Shown: positions 26,006-35,418, counted from the first letter of the stretch. The stretch is DNA of 41,507 nucleotides from Actinomycetota bacterium (GCA_015767405.1 JADWMG010000008.1:1-41507), one strand, 5' to 3'. The notes: generated by a model not told the origin, from the sequence alone. Program-made: numbers and translations.

Positions 26006-29000
26006 ATGTGCGGCATCATCGGCATTATCAGCCGTCCTCCGACCCGGCCGACTCCGACGTCGAAGGAGATCCTGGGCGGGCTCGACAACGCACTCGATTC
26101 GCGCCCGAAGGTGACCGAGGTGACTCACCACGTATCCGGGGTCGACTCATTGCTCAGGGGTCTTCCCGGGGTCATCGCTCTCACCGACCAGGTCGATCTC
26201 GAAGCGGCGCTGGTTTTGAGGCTCGATGAACTTGACTCATTTGCTGCTGAGGTCGAAACCGAGCTCGACACCAACGCGTCAGGCCTTGTGGCCGAGGAGC
26301 TCGAGAAAGCCAACGCCGAGCTCATTGCTCTGAGAGATGCCCTCTGGGCAGCCCGCAACGACCGACTACGCACAGCTCGCGAGGTATCGGATCTTGCCGG
26401 CCCAGATTCCGGGGAATCATCGCTGGGTGGTTATCTCGCAGTACAGCAGGCGCTCTCCGCGATCGATCGACTCGAAGTCCGCGGCCGCGATTCGGCGGGT
26501 CTGCACATTTATGTGTGGGGCCACGACATCGACCCTGATGCGCTCAGCGCCTTGCTTGCCGAGCGCGACTCCGACCTGCTTTTCCAATCCGGTTCGGCAA
26601 GCTCCATTCACGACGATGGCGAGTGCCTGTCGTTCGTCTACAAGGCCGCCGCTGAGATCGGCGAACTAGGCGACAACACAGCGGCCCTCCGCGGTGCGCT
26701 GAGGGACGATGCTCTGCTCCGACGTGCGCTTCGATCACCGGGTGCGCGCGTCGCATTGCTCGGCCATACCCGCTGGGCGAGCGTTGGCATCATCAGCGAA
26801 CCGAATACGCATCCCCTCAACTCCGTTGAATCGGAACAACCTGCGGGGACTCCGGTGCCGCCATACGTGGTGGGAGCCCTTAACGGGGACGTTGACAATC
26901 ACGCTGATCTCCGAGCCGCCCACGAACTACGGATTCCGGCCCCCATCACCACTGACGCAAAAGTCATCCCGACAATGGTCTCCCGACACATGACCGGCAG
27001 CGGTGGTTCAGAAGGTGTCGGGCTGACCGAAGCTTTCCGCCGAACCGTGTGTGAATTCGAGGGCTCAGTTGCGATCGGAGTGGCCAGCGCCACCGAACCC
27101 TCGAAACTTCTTTTGGCCCTGCGCGGGAGCGGTCAGGGCCTGTACGTCGGGTTGGCCGACGACAGTTTTATTGTTGCCAGCGAACCGTACGGGGTCGTTG
27201 AAGAGACGGCCAACTACGTACGGATGGACGGAGAGCACGGTGGAGAGATTGTCGTGCTCGATGCTGCCGCTGCCGGTGAGCTCAGCGGAGTTGAGCGATT
27301 CGGATACGACGGCCGCGAGATGCCACTTGATGCCACCGACATAGCGACCGCGGAAGTGACAACCCGCGACATCAATCGTGGCGACGCGCCACATTTCCTC
27401 CTCAAAGAGATTTCCGAAGCACCGAACAGTTTTGCCAAAACCTTGCGCGGCAAGCTTGTTGAAAGTAACGGTCTTGTACACGCCGAAGTCGGCGAACGAG
27501 CGCTTCCGCGATCGATATCAGATCTGTTAGCCGCCGGTTCGATCACCCGTGTACGCGTGATCGGTCAGGGAACTGCCGCTGTAGCGGGCCAGAGCACAGC
27601 GGCGATCCTCGATGAGTTGACAGATTCGGCGTTGGACGTCGACGCGATCACCGCGACCGAACTATCCGGGTTCGGTCTGCGACTCGACATGAGCGACACC
27701 TTGGCGATCGCCGTCAGTCAGTCGGGTACTACCACAGACACGAATCGCACTGTCGATCTGCTGCGTTCGCGGGGGGCTCATGTGATCGGCATCGTCAACA
27801 GGCGTGGCAGTGATCTGCCCGACAAAGCCGATGGGGTGATGTACACGTCCGACGGTCGGGATGTCGAAATGAGCGTGGCCTCGACGAAGGCGTTCTATGC
27901 CCAGGTCGCGGCCGGTGCAGTCCTGTCATGTGCGATAGCCGAGGCGGCTGGATACGGCGACGAGGCGCGGCGATCTCAGCTGCTCACCTCGCTCCGCGAG
28001 GTGCCTGCGGCGATGCGCGAGGTCCTGGCGCGTCGTGAGCTCATCGCCGACGCCGCCAGGCGACTCGCCCCATCCAAGCGCTACTGGGCCGTCGTCGGCA
28101 ACGGGCCGAACAAGGTTGCCGCCGAAGAAGTGAGAATCAAGCTCAGCGAGCTCTGCTACAAGTCGATGGCCTGTGATTCGACCGAGGACAAGAAGCACAT
28201 CGATCTGTCGTCAGAGCCCTTGATCCTGGTGTGCGCAGCTGGGTTGGTCGGGTCAACCGCAGACGACGTCGCGAAGGAAGTGGCGATCTTCAAAGCTCAC
28301 AAGGCGACCCCGATAGTCATCGCCAATGATGGCGAGAGTAGATACGAGGCCGAGGCGACCATCGGGGTGCCGCCGGTTGATCCGGCCTTGGGTTTCATCT
28401 TGTCGGCAATGGTCGGCCACCTATTCGGCTATGAAGCGGCCCTGGCGATTGACGCCAGCGCAAACCCGTTGCGCGAAGCTCGCGAGTCCATTGAGCAGCA
28501 TGTCGGCGCTGGTCTCTCAGGCGACGAGGTTCTCGACGAACTGCGTACTGGACTCCGCCAATCATCTGAACGTTTCTACGACGGTCTTCGATCAGGGATC
28601 TACGACGGCCAACTCGAAGCTTCGACAGCGGCTCGCCTCTTCGGCCTCTTTCGAGATGTGATGTCAGATCGTCCCGTCGAACGGTTCCAGCAGGCATCAG
28701 GCAAGGTCGGTACGCCGATCGCTTTGATCGACGACCTTGTTTCGTCACTCACGCGGGCTATCGAGGAGCTGACGCGACCCGTCGACACGATCAAACACCA
28801 GGCCAAGACGGTGACGGTCGGCATCTCTCGCAGTGATGAAGGTGTCATCGACCGGCCGCTCGTCCAGGCGGTACTGGCTGCCGGCGCAGGCCGAGACGTA
28901 CTCAGCTACCGCACGCTCAAGGTCCTCGCAGATCTGGACCCAGCTGTCAAAGATGTGCGCGGCTACACGCGGTATCACATCGACGGCGACGCGATCTCGG

Positions 29001-29386
29001 TCATCGACCGCGGCGGGATCTCGCGTGATCTGCCGAGCCGCGTCGACAGGAATGGTGTTCTCCGTGGAACCAAGCACCGGGTGTCTTCTGAGCGCGAGGT
29101 GCTCGTGGCTATCGGCCGAAGCGATGCACGAACTGTTGTCTTGATTCCAGAGGTGAAGGCCGGCGAAACCACCGGGCTCACCCTTCTGCACCTCGCCTTC
29201 CATGATCATTTGCCCGCCGATGTGATGCGCACCGTGTTGCAGGGTTACGACCGCCGCTACGACCGACTCGTCGATTGGGTCACTGAAACCGAAGGAAGCT
29301 TTGACGAAACGCTGCTCGGTGAACTCCCTGTCCAAGAGCTACTGATCGGTCCGATCTCCGACACCGCTGATCATTGGCGACGATGA
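26006..29386 (+). CDS. glmS: Giant GlmS-like glutamine-fructose-6-phosphate transaminase
   Basis: GlmS makes glucosamine-6-phosphate from fructose-6-phosphate and glutamine. This protein has 1126 residues against about 610 normally. It begins MCGIIGII, giving the N-terminal nucleophile Cys2. About 133 mostly helical, acidic residues are then inserted before RGRDSAG (159-165; near residue 26 in E. coli). GHTRWA follows at 253-258, and LNG at 292-294 replaces the usual HNG. SIS domain 1 has SQSGTTTDT (571 on) and VASTKAF (624-630). SIS domain 2 has GNGPNKVAAEEVRIKLSELCYK with Glu715, and His731. About 100 extra residues precede AKTVTV (Lys934, matching the C-terminal Lys of GlmS), and about 190 novel residues follow. 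ATG 26006 is required to expose Cys2; a TTG at 26000 is rejected. Confidence 0.88.
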   Translation: MCGIIGIISRPPTRPTPTSKEILGGLDNALDSRPKVTEVTHHVSGVDSLLRGLPGVIALTDQVDLEAALVLRLDELDSFAAEVETELDTNASGLVAEELEKANAELIALRDALWAARNDRLRTAREVSDLAGPDSGESSLGGYLAVQQALSAIDRLEVRGRDSAGLHIYVWGHDIDPDALSALLAERDSDLLFQSGSASSIHDDGECLSFVYKAAAEIGELGDNTAALRGALRDDALLRRALRSPGARVALLGHTRWASVGIISEPNTHPLNSVESEQPAGTPVPPYVVGALNGDVDNHADLRAAHELRIPAPITTDAKVIPTMVSRHMTGSGGSEGVGLTEAFRRTVCEFEGSVAIGVASATEPSKLLLALRGSGQGLYVGLADDSFIVASEPYGVVEETANYVRMDGEHGGEIVVLDAAAAGELSGVERFGYDGREMPLDATDIATAEVTTRDINRGDAPHFLLKEISEAPNSFAKTLRGKLVESNGLVHAEVGERALPRSISDLLAAGSITRVRVIGQGTAAVAGQSTAAILDELTDSALDVDAITATELSGFGLRLDMSDTLAIAVSQSGTTTDTNRTVDLLRSRGAHVIGIVNRRGSDLPDKADGVMYTSDGRDVEMSVASTKAFYAQVAAGAVLSCAIAEAAGYGDEARRSQLLTSLREVPAAMREVLARRELIADAARRLAPSKRYWAVVGNGPNKVAAEEVRIKLSELCYKSMACDSTEDKKHIDLSSEPLILVCAAGLVGSTADDVAKEVAIFKAHKATPIVIANDGESRYEAEATIGVPPVDPALGFILSAMVGHLFGYEAALAIDASANPLREARESIEQHVGAGLSGDEVLDELRTGLRQSSERFYDGLRSGIYDGQLEASTAARLFGLFRDVMSDRPVERFQQASGKVGTPIALIDDLVSSLTRAIEELTRPVDTIKHQAKTVTVGISRSDEGVIDRPLVQAVLAAGAGRDVLSYRTLKVLADLDPAVKDVRGYTRYHIDGDAISVIDRGGISRDLPSRVDRNGVLRGTKHRVSSEREVLVAIGRSDARTVVLIPEVKAGETTGLTLLHLAFHDHLPADVMRTVLQGYDRRYDRLVDWVTETEGSFDETLLGELPVQELLIGPISDTADHWRR

Positions 29387-29429
29387 GTCGCGCGAAGGTG
29401 AACCCGATGGCGCATTCGACGGTGCATGC

Positions 29430-29795
29430 ATGATCGGTGTCGGAATCGATCTTGTCGACATCGAACGATTTCGTCGGTCTCTCGAGCGGACTCCAACTAT
29501 GCGCACGCGTCTATTCACTGAGATCGAACTGGCCTACGTAGCTCCGAAGAGTGATCCGGTGCCGTCTCTAGCGGCGCGCTTCGCCGCCCGCGAGGCGGTG
29601 ATGAAGGCACTAGGTCTGGGCCTCGGCGCCTTCTCATTTCACGATGTGTGGGTCGAGCGCGCCGAGTCGGGCCAACCGTCACTGGCGTTCGCAGGCCGGG
29701 CCGCAGAACTGTCCAGCGAAGCCGGAATTTCGTGTTGGCATCTGTCGCTGACGCACAGTGACATCATGGCTGCCGCTTACGTGATCGCCGAGTAG
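29430..29795 (+). CDS. acpS: Holo-[acyl-carrier-protein] synthase
   Basis: Transfers phosphopantetheine from CoA to the acyl carrier protein. The 121-residue product has IGVGIDLVDIERFRRSLERT with the metal-binding Asp, and LAARFAAREAVMKALGLGLG with the catalytic Glu. It ends with WHLSLTHSDIMAAAYVIAE. Typical AcpS size. It follows the glmS-like gene by 43 bp, as in actinobacteria generally. Confidence 0.96.
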   Translation: MIGVGIDLVDIERFRRSLERTPTMRTRLFTEIELAYVAPKSDPVPSLAARFAAREAVMKALGLGLGAFSFHDVWVERAESGQPSLAFAGRAAELSSEAGISCWHLSLTHSDIMAAAYVIAE

Positions 29796-29808
29796 TAGCG
29801 GCAACACC

Positions 29809-29859
29809 CGAACGCGTGAACTTCTTGCGCACATAGTGCGCAACTTGTTCACGCGATCG
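29809..29859. repeat. Palindromic intergenic repeat family B, copy 1
   Basis: A 51-bp hairpin element between acpS and the acyl-CoA synthetase gene. Inner stem TTGCGCAC/GTGCGCAA closes on a three-base loop (ATA). After a three-base internal mismatch, the outer stem pairs CGAACGCGTGAAC with GTTCACGCGATCG, with one mismatch. The copy at 41448-41498 has the same length and differs at three positions. No T-tract follows. Confidence 0.9.
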
Positions 29860-29896
29860 CTGTGAGACTGGGGAATGGGGCACAAACGCTGCCATC

Positions 29897-31627
29897 ATGC
29901 TCGCCATGATCGATGAGTATTTGGAGGCATGGGCAGAGCTGACGGCGCCGGGCGCGCAGTTCGCAATGAAGGAAACCACGGTACGCGACGTGCCGATCCG
30001 AGTCTTCGAGTCGGCTCTGCCGTCGATGCGCACGGTCTGGGAACTTGCCAGCGGCTACGGCGATCGTGACTACGTGGTCTATGAAGACGAGCGCTACACC
30101 TTCGCCGAGTCAGATGCGATCATCCGAGCCTTGGCCGATCGACTGCGTAACGAATACGGCGTCGAGCCAGGTGACAGGGTCGCTCTCGCAATGCGCAACT
30201 ACCCCGAGTGGGTGTTTGGGTACTGGGCCATCGTGTCGATCGGTGCGGCGTGCGTCGGCATGAATGCCTGGTGGACCTCCGAGGAGATGGAGTTCGGGCT
30301 CGCCGACTCCCGTCCGAGAGTGTTGATCGCTGACAGTGAACGCGTTGAGCGAGTGCTGGGTGTGCTCGACGGATTGCGCTCGGAGAGCCCACTCCATCTG
30401 ATGACGGTTCGCTACGACGGTGAGCTGCCGGCAGACGCAGATCGCTGGGAAGACGTCATCGATCCCGCAACGGCTCCGCCTCAACTTCCCGACGTCGACA
30501 TCGGTCCCGACGATGATGCCTGCATTTTCTACACCTCTGGGACCACGGGCTATCCCAAGGGGGCTCAGCTCACCCATCGTGGTTCGGTCCACAACCTGCT
30601 GCACCTCGCATTTCTCGCGAGTGTCAGCGGGCTCGCCGCCGCCAAGGCCGGTGAGGAGGTGGAGGCGCCCGTAGACGAAGACGGACAAGCGAAGCAGAAC
30701 GTGTTCATGGCGCCTACACCGTTGTTCCACGTCACTGCCAACAACTGTATTCTGCACCCGGCAACCATTTCTGGCTCGCGGATCGTTCTGACCTACAAGT
30801 GGAACGCGGAACGTGCGCTGGAATTGATCGAACGCGAAGGAGTGACGAACTTCTCCGGAGTACCGACCATGAGCCGCGAGCTTCTCATGCATCCTGACTG
30901 GGAGCGCCGCGACACGTCGACGCTGCTCGGAATGGGTGGCGGCGGTGCGCCCCTGCAGCCGGACCTGGTCGACAAGATCGACAAGTCGTTGTCGGGCGGT
31001 GCGCCGAGTACGGGCTATGGCCTGACGGAGACCAACGGGATCGTGACGGCCAACTCCGGCAGCCTCTACGTGGCGAAGCCGGCTTCATGCGGTCGGATTC
31101 TTCCGACCGTTGATGCCAAGTTGATCGACGAGACCGGTGAGGAAGTAGCGCCTGGCGAACCTGGCGAACTATGCGTTCGCGGCTCGATAGTGATCAAGGG
31201 ATACCTGAACCGCGAGGAGGCGACCGCCGATGCCATCCGTGAAGGTTGGTTCAGGACGGGCGATGTAGCGACGATCGACGAAGACGGCTTCGTTTTCATC
31301 GTCGACCGGATCAAGGACATGGTCCTCCGCGGTGGCGAGAACGTGTACTGCTCCGAGGTCGAAGCTGCGATCTACAAGAACGAAGCGGTTGCAGAAGCCG
31401 CGGTGTTCGGGGTACCAGATGACCGTCTCGGCGAAATCGTCGGGGCGGCGATCGTCTTGGCTCCGGGCAAGACTCTGACCGAGGAACAACTCCGCTCCGA
31501 CCTAGCGGAGCACATGGCAAAGTTCAAGATCCCCGAGCGGATTTGGTTCCTCAACGACGCGTTGCCGCGCAACGCAAACGGAAAATTCGTCAAGCGCGAA
31601 CTCAAAGAGTCGCTTCTTGCTGACTGA
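29897..31627 (+). CDS. Class I acyl-CoA synthetase (AMP-forming)
   Basis: Activates a carboxylic acid, probably a fatty acid, to an acyl-CoA via an acyl-AMP. The 576-residue product has the ANL motifs in order: YTSGTTGYPKGA (phosphate loop), FSGVPTMSREL, YGLTETNG, GWFRTGD, DRIKDMVLRGGENVYCSEVE (hinge) and NANGKFVKREL with the catalytic Lys near the end. A 40-residue N-terminal region precedes the domain. The chain-length specificity cannot be read. It is not a usual member of this acpS-nnr-alr group and is preceded by repeat B1. Start ATG 29897 or 29906. Confidence 0.92.
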   Translation: MLAMIDEYLEAWAELTAPGAQFAMKETTVRDVPIRVFESALPSMRTVWELASGYGDRDYVVYEDERYTFAESDAIIRALADRLRNEYGVEPGDRVALAMRNYPEWVFGYWAIVSIGAACVGMNAWWTSEEMEFGLADSRPRVLIADSERVERVLGVLDGLRSESPLHLMTVRYDGELPADADRWEDVIDPATAPPQLPDVDIGPDDDACIFYTSGTTGYPKGAQLTHRGSVHNLLHLAFLASVSGLAAAKAGEEVEAPVDEDGQAKQNVFMAPTPLFHVTANNCILHPATISGSRIVLTYKWNAERALELIEREGVTNFSGVPTMSRELLMHPDWERRDTSTLLGMGGGGAPLQPDLVDKIDKSLSGGAPSTGYGLTETNGIVTANSGSLYVAKPASCGRILPTVDAKLIDETGEEVAPGEPGELCVRGSIVIKGYLNREEATADAIREGWFRTGDVATIDEDGFVFIVDRIKDMVLRGGENVYCSEVEAAIYKNEAVAEAAVFGVPDDRLGEIVGAAIVLAPGKTLTEEQLRSDLAEHMAKFKIPERIWFLNDALPRNANGKFVKRELKESLLAD

Positions 31628-31668
31628 CCTTCATCCAGCCTGACGCGCTTCGGTCCCGTCGGCATCAT

Positions 31669-31674
31669 TACGCT
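31669..31674 (+). promoter_or_regulatory. Candidate -10 box for leaderless nnr
   Basis: TACGCT ends eight bases before the ATG at 31683, and no Shine-Dalgarno is present in the 55-bp gap. A transcript starting at the ATG is possible. Low certainty. Confidence 0.25.
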
Positions 31675-31682
31675 CGGGTGCG

Positions 31683-33038
31683 ATGATTCCAATCGTGACA
31701 CCGGCCCAGATGGGCGCCATCGACAAGGCGGCTCCTGAGCCGGTCGAAGAACTGATCGACCGCGCCGGGCGCGAGGTCGCTCGGACGGCCCTGGGCATGC
31801 TTGGGGGCACGTACGGTCGCGTCGTCATCGTGCTCGCCGGCGGCGGGAACAACGGCGCGGATGGCCGAGTTGCGGCGCACTACCTGCAGCGTCGGGGCAT
31901 CAAGGTGACGGTGATCGATGCGAGTGATCGCCCGACCTCCGTGCCGCGCTGCGATCTGTTCATCGACGCCGCGTTCGGGACTGGCTTCAAGGGCGACTGG
32001 ACTGCCCCCGAAGTCGGCGACGCGATGGTACTGGCCGTCGATATCCCGAGCGGAGTGCTAGCGCTTACTGGAGAAGCAGGTCCGGGGGTACTTCCCGCTG
32101 ACCTCACCGTGACGTTCCAGGCGCTGAAGCCAGGCCTTGTGTTTGGGGCGGGACGAAATCTCGCCGGCGATGTCGAGGTCGTCGACATCGGTCTCGACGT
32201 ATCGAGTGCCGATCAACATCTGGTCGAGAAGACCGATGTGGCGTCATGGTGGCCGACTCGAGCGGGCGACGCCCACAAGTGGAAGGGCGCAGTGCGTGTC
32301 ATTGCAGGTAGCCCAGGGATGCTCGGAGCCGGCCGATTGTGTGCTGCAGCCGCGGCGCGAGCAGGTGCAGGTCTCGTCACTCTGTCGAGCCCGGGCATGG
32401 ATCCAGATGCGCGGAGTGAGATCATCCAGCGCCGAATTGCGTCGTTTGACTTCGTCGAAGAGGTCATGGCTGACATCGATCGTTTCGGGTCTCTGGTCAT
32501 CGGGCCAGGGTTGGGGCGTGAGGAATTCACGATCCCCTCCGTGCGCCAGACCATCGCCGATGTGCCCGTCCCGGTAGTCGTTGACGGAGACGGACTCTTT
32601 GCGTCCGCATGGAGCGGAGACGGGGCTGGGCCGCTGCTCTCGGTGCGAAAGTTGCCTACCGTGCTAACGCCTCACGATGGTGAGTTCGCGTTGCTCACTG
32701 GCGCCTCGCCGGGTCCTGATCGCGTCGCTGCTGCCCGGAGCCTTTCCGCAGACGTTGACTGCACAGTGCTTCTCAAGGGTCCTACAACCGTGGTTGCGGC
32801 ACCCGAAGGGGATGTGTTGGTGATCGATCACGGTGACGAACGGCTGGCGACAGCAGGTTCAGGCGATGTTCTGGCAGGAATGATCGGGATGGCCCTGGCC
32901 GGTGGAGCGCCACCGGAACGTGCTGCCGCTGCAGCGGCTTGGATCCATGCCGAAGCGGCACGGCTCGGGCCCGAAGTCGGGCTACTTGCGGGCGACTTGG
33001 TCGAACTCCTCCCGGCGGCAGTGACCGGACTGTGGTGA
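31683..33038 (+). CDS. nnr: Bifunctional NAD(P)H-hydrate repair enzyme (epimerase + dehydratase)
   Basis: Repairs hydrated NADH/NADPH. The 451-residue product fuses an N-terminal epimerase domain (about 1-195, with GGGNNGADGRVAAHYLQRRG and VDIPSGV) to a C-terminal ADP-dependent dehydratase domain (about 200-450). The latter has GSPGMLGAGRLCAAAAARAG, the GPGLGREEF loop, VVDGDGLF, LTPHDGEFALLTG and the catalytic region ATAGSGDVLAGMIG. The fused arrangement is common in bacteria. It sits next to alr as in other actinobacteria. Confidence 0.95.
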   Translation: MIPIVTPAQMGAIDKAAPEPVEELIDRAGREVARTALGMLGGTYGRVVIVLAGGGNNGADGRVAAHYLQRRGIKVTVIDASDRPTSVPRCDLFIDAAFGTGFKGDWTAPEVGDAMVLAVDIPSGVLALTGEAGPGVLPADLTVTFQALKPGLVFGAGRNLAGDVEVVDIGLDVSSADQHLVEKTDVASWWPTRAGDAHKWKGAVRVIAGSPGMLGAGRLCAAAAARAGAGLVTLSSPGMDPDARSEIIQRRIASFDFVEEVMADIDRFGSLVIGPGLGREEFTIPSVRQTIADVPVPVVVDGDGLFASAWSGDGAGPLLSVRKLPTVLTPHDGEFALLTGASPGPDRVAAARSLSADVDCTVLLKGPTTVVAAPEGDVLVIDHGDERLATAGSGDVLAGMIGMALAGGAPPERAAAAAAWIHAEAARLGPEVGLLAGDLVELLPAAVTGLW

Positions 33039-33072
33039 TTTCAGATGAAAGTGGCCAGATGCGGGTGATCAG

Positions 33073-34203
33073 ATGACGGTCGACATGCGTTGGGCGTGGG
33101 CCGAAGTTGACTTGGACGCGGTGCGACACAACATCGAGTACATCCGACAGGTAGTCGCTCCATCAGCCGTATGGGCAGTTGTGAAGGCTGATGGGTACGG
33201 ACACGGCGCGGTCGATGTTGCGCGGGCGGCGATTGATGCCGGGGCGGAAGGACTCTGTGTCGCTCTCGCAGGCGAGGGCATCGAGTTGCGTCGGGCGGGT
33301 GTTGACGCGCCGATTCTGTTGCTGAGTGAGCAACCGCCGGAGACTGCCCCGCACATCGTGCAGTATCGGCTCACACCCACCGTCTACACGAGGCGCTTCT
33401 TGGACGCGCTCGCGGCGGAGCGGCCGGCGGGCCTGCCGGTTCACTTCAAGATCGATACCGGTATGCAGCGCGTCGGAGCGCATCCGCACACGGCTGCGGC
33501 GTTTGTGGCCTCGATCGAAAAGCGGGCACCAGCCATTCGGCTCGCTGGGGTGTTCACACATCTTTCCAATGCCGACGATCCCGACGACGCCGCGACGCGG
33601 GCCCAGCTGGAGCTGTTCGATGCTGCCTTGAGCAACATCTCAGACGTTCCGCTCACCCACACTGCGAATTCGGCAGCAGCCCTGTCCTGCCCAGAGTCGC
33701 GACGCTCTCTGGTCCGGATTGGAATTGCCATGTATGGGCTGTCCCCGGGTGAAGGAGTCGATCACCTGTGTACCGAGCTTCGCCCAGCGATGGAGCTGCG
33801 GGCGCGAGTGTCCTATGTGAAACAGGTGCGCTCTGGTAGTCGGATCTCCTACGACCTTCGACACCAATTCGCCCGAGATACGACCGTCGCGACCATTCCG
33901 ATCGGATACGCCGATGGTGTGCCTCGGCGGCTCTCGGCGACCAGGGGAGAAGTTCTGATCGGCGGTCGGCGTCGGCCGATCGTCGGGACGATCACCATGG
34001 ATCAGCTGATGGTCGATTGCGGTGACGATGAGGTGCGCGCCGGTGATGACGTTGTTCTGATCGGAGAGCAGGACGGACCTGACGGACCGGTGCGGATTCG
34101 CGCCGAGGACTGGGCCGACCGACTTGGAACTATCGGGTACGAGATCGTTTGTGGCATCAGCGGTCGAGTGCCCCGAGTCCCGCGCCGTAGCATCGACACC
34201 TGA
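33073..34203 (+). CDS. alr: Alanine racemase
   Basis: Interconverts L- and D-alanine using PLP, supplying peptidoglycan. The 376-residue product has AEVDLDAVRHNIEYIRQ and the PLP-lysine motif VVKADGYGHGA (Lys38 from this start). The TIPIGYADGVPRRLS motif follows the catalytic Tyr260 in ISYDLRH, and the C-terminal part has TITMDQLMVDC. ATG 33073 or 33085 could be used. tsaE starts one base after its stop. Confidence 0.96.
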   Translation: MTVDMRWAWAEVDLDAVRHNIEYIRQVVAPSAVWAVVKADGYGHGAVDVARAAIDAGAEGLCVALAGEGIELRRAGVDAPILLLSEQPPETAPHIVQYRLTPTVYTRRFLDALAAERPAGLPVHFKIDTGMQRVGAHPHTAAAFVASIEKRAPAIRLAGVFTHLSNADDPDDAATRAQLELFDAALSNISDVPLTHTANSAAALSCPESRRSLVRIGIAMYGLSPGEGVDHLCTELRPAMELRARVSYVKQVRSGSRISYDLRHQFARDTTVATIPIGYADGVPRRLSATRGEVLIGGRRRPIVGTITMDQLMVDCGDDEVRAGDDVVLIGEQDGPDGPVRIRAEDWADRLGTIGYEIVCGISGRVPRVPRRSIDT

Positions 34204-34204
34204 A

Positions 34205-34729
34205 ATGTTGGAGCTCTGCGCATCCTCTGTGTCGGACACGCATGGCATCGCCGCGGCTTTGGCCGCGTTGGCGCGACCCGGAGACCTCATCCTGCTCTCC
34301 GGCGAGATGGGTGCCGGTAAGACCGCGTTTGCTCAAGGCTTTGGCCGCTATTTGGGCGTCATCGAGCCGATCACGTCACCCACGTACACGCTCGTACACA
34401 GCTACGAACTGGGATCCAACCGTTCACTTGGTGAAGCGAGCCGCCACGGCCACGCCCCGCTGATGTTGCATCACGCGGACCTGTACCGGCTCAATCGCAC
34501 TGCAGAAGTCGCGGACCTCGCACTCGAAGAGCTCGCGGAATCGAGGGGAATCGTGCTCGTCGAGTGGGGTGATGTCGTCGACTCGTTGTTCGGTGATCAC
34601 CTTCTGGTGCATCTCGAGTCGGATCCCGACGATGAAGATGCCCGGACGCTGGATCTGTCTGCCTCGGGATCTCTCTGGGCGGCGCGGTGGGCTCAGCTCG
34701 AGGCAGCCTGTGAGGAGTTCCGGTGCTGA
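34205..34729 (+). CDS. tsaE: tRNA t6A biosynthesis ATPase TsaE
   Basis: TsaE is the ATPase that drives the TsaB-TsaD complex in N6-threonylcarbamoyladenosine formation on tRNA. The 174-residue product has the P-loop GEMGAGKTAFAQGFGRYLG, PITSPTYTLVHSYE, the HHADLYRLN segment and a VLVEWGD motif, as in the family. A frame opening at 34124 inside alr is rejected. It overlaps tsaB by seven bases. Confidence 0.95.
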   Translation: MLELCASSVSDTHGIAAALAALARPGDLILLSGEMGAGKTAFAQGFGRYLGVIEPITSPTYTLVHSYELGSNRSLGEASRHGHAPLMLHHADLYRLNRTAEVADLALEELAESRGIVLVEWGDVVDSLFGDHLLVHLESDPDDEDARTLDLSASGSLWAARWAQLEAACEEFRC

Positions 34730-35418
34730 TTCTCGGAATCGAGACTGCAACAGATCGCGTGAGTGTTGCGATCGGTGGCCACGAGGGCGTGATCGGCCTT
34801 TTCGAGGTCACCAAGGGCCGTCGGCACGCCGAGACGTTAGTTCCGGCTATCGATTTCGTCTGTCGGCAGGCGGGCATCGATCTCGAAGAGATCAGTGTTG
34901 TTGCCGTCGATGTGGGCCCGGGTCTCTTCACAGGGATGCGCGTTGGGCTTGCCTCCGGAAAGGCAATTGCTCAGGCACTCCGTGTGCCGATGATCGGCAT
35001 TTCCTCACTCGATCTTCTGGCCTTCCCGTGTCGGCTCACAGATCGAGTGGTTGTACCCGTAATCGATGCCCGCAAGAACGAAGTCTTCTACGCGATGTAC
35101 CGGCAGGTGCCGGGTGGAGTGCAACAGGTCGCCCCGCCGACGGTCGGGCCTGTGGAAGAGCTTGTCGGCGACTTGCTGGCCAGAAGCCAAGACGTCTTGT
35201 GTGTCGGTGATGGTGCCTTGCGGTATCGCGAGGAGATTCTCGACGCGTTCCATTGCGAGATTGGTGGCGATGCCCAACCTTCGGCAGCGCCACTCGTACA
35301 GCTCGCTCATGCCCGCGCACTTCGCGAGGACTGGGTGAACCCCTGGGAGATCGAGCCGATCTACCTGAGAGCGCCTGATGCGCAGATCAACTGGTCGACG
35401 AGAGCGTCGCGGTCATGA
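34723..35418 (+). CDS. tsaB: tRNA t6A biosynthesis protein TsaB
   Basis: TsaB is the catalytically inactive ASKHA-fold partner of TsaD. The 231-residue product begins LILGIETATDRVSVAIGGHE and contains VDVGPGLFTGMRVGLASGKA, the family signature. The GTG start overlaps tsaE, and the end overlaps rimI by four bases, so all four genes tsaE-tsaB-rimI-tsaD are translationally linked. Confidence 0.95.
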   Translation: MLILGIETATDRVSVAIGGHEGVIGLFEVTKGRRHAETLVPAIDFVCRQAGIDLEEISVVAVDVGPGLFTGMRVGLASGKAIAQALRVPMIGISSLDLLAFPCRLTDRVVVPVIDARKNEVFYAMYRQVPGGVQQVAPPTVGPVEELVGDLLARSQDVLCVGDGALRYREEILDAFHCEIGGDAQPSAAPLVQLAHARALREDWVNPWEIEPIYLRAPDAQINWSTRASRS

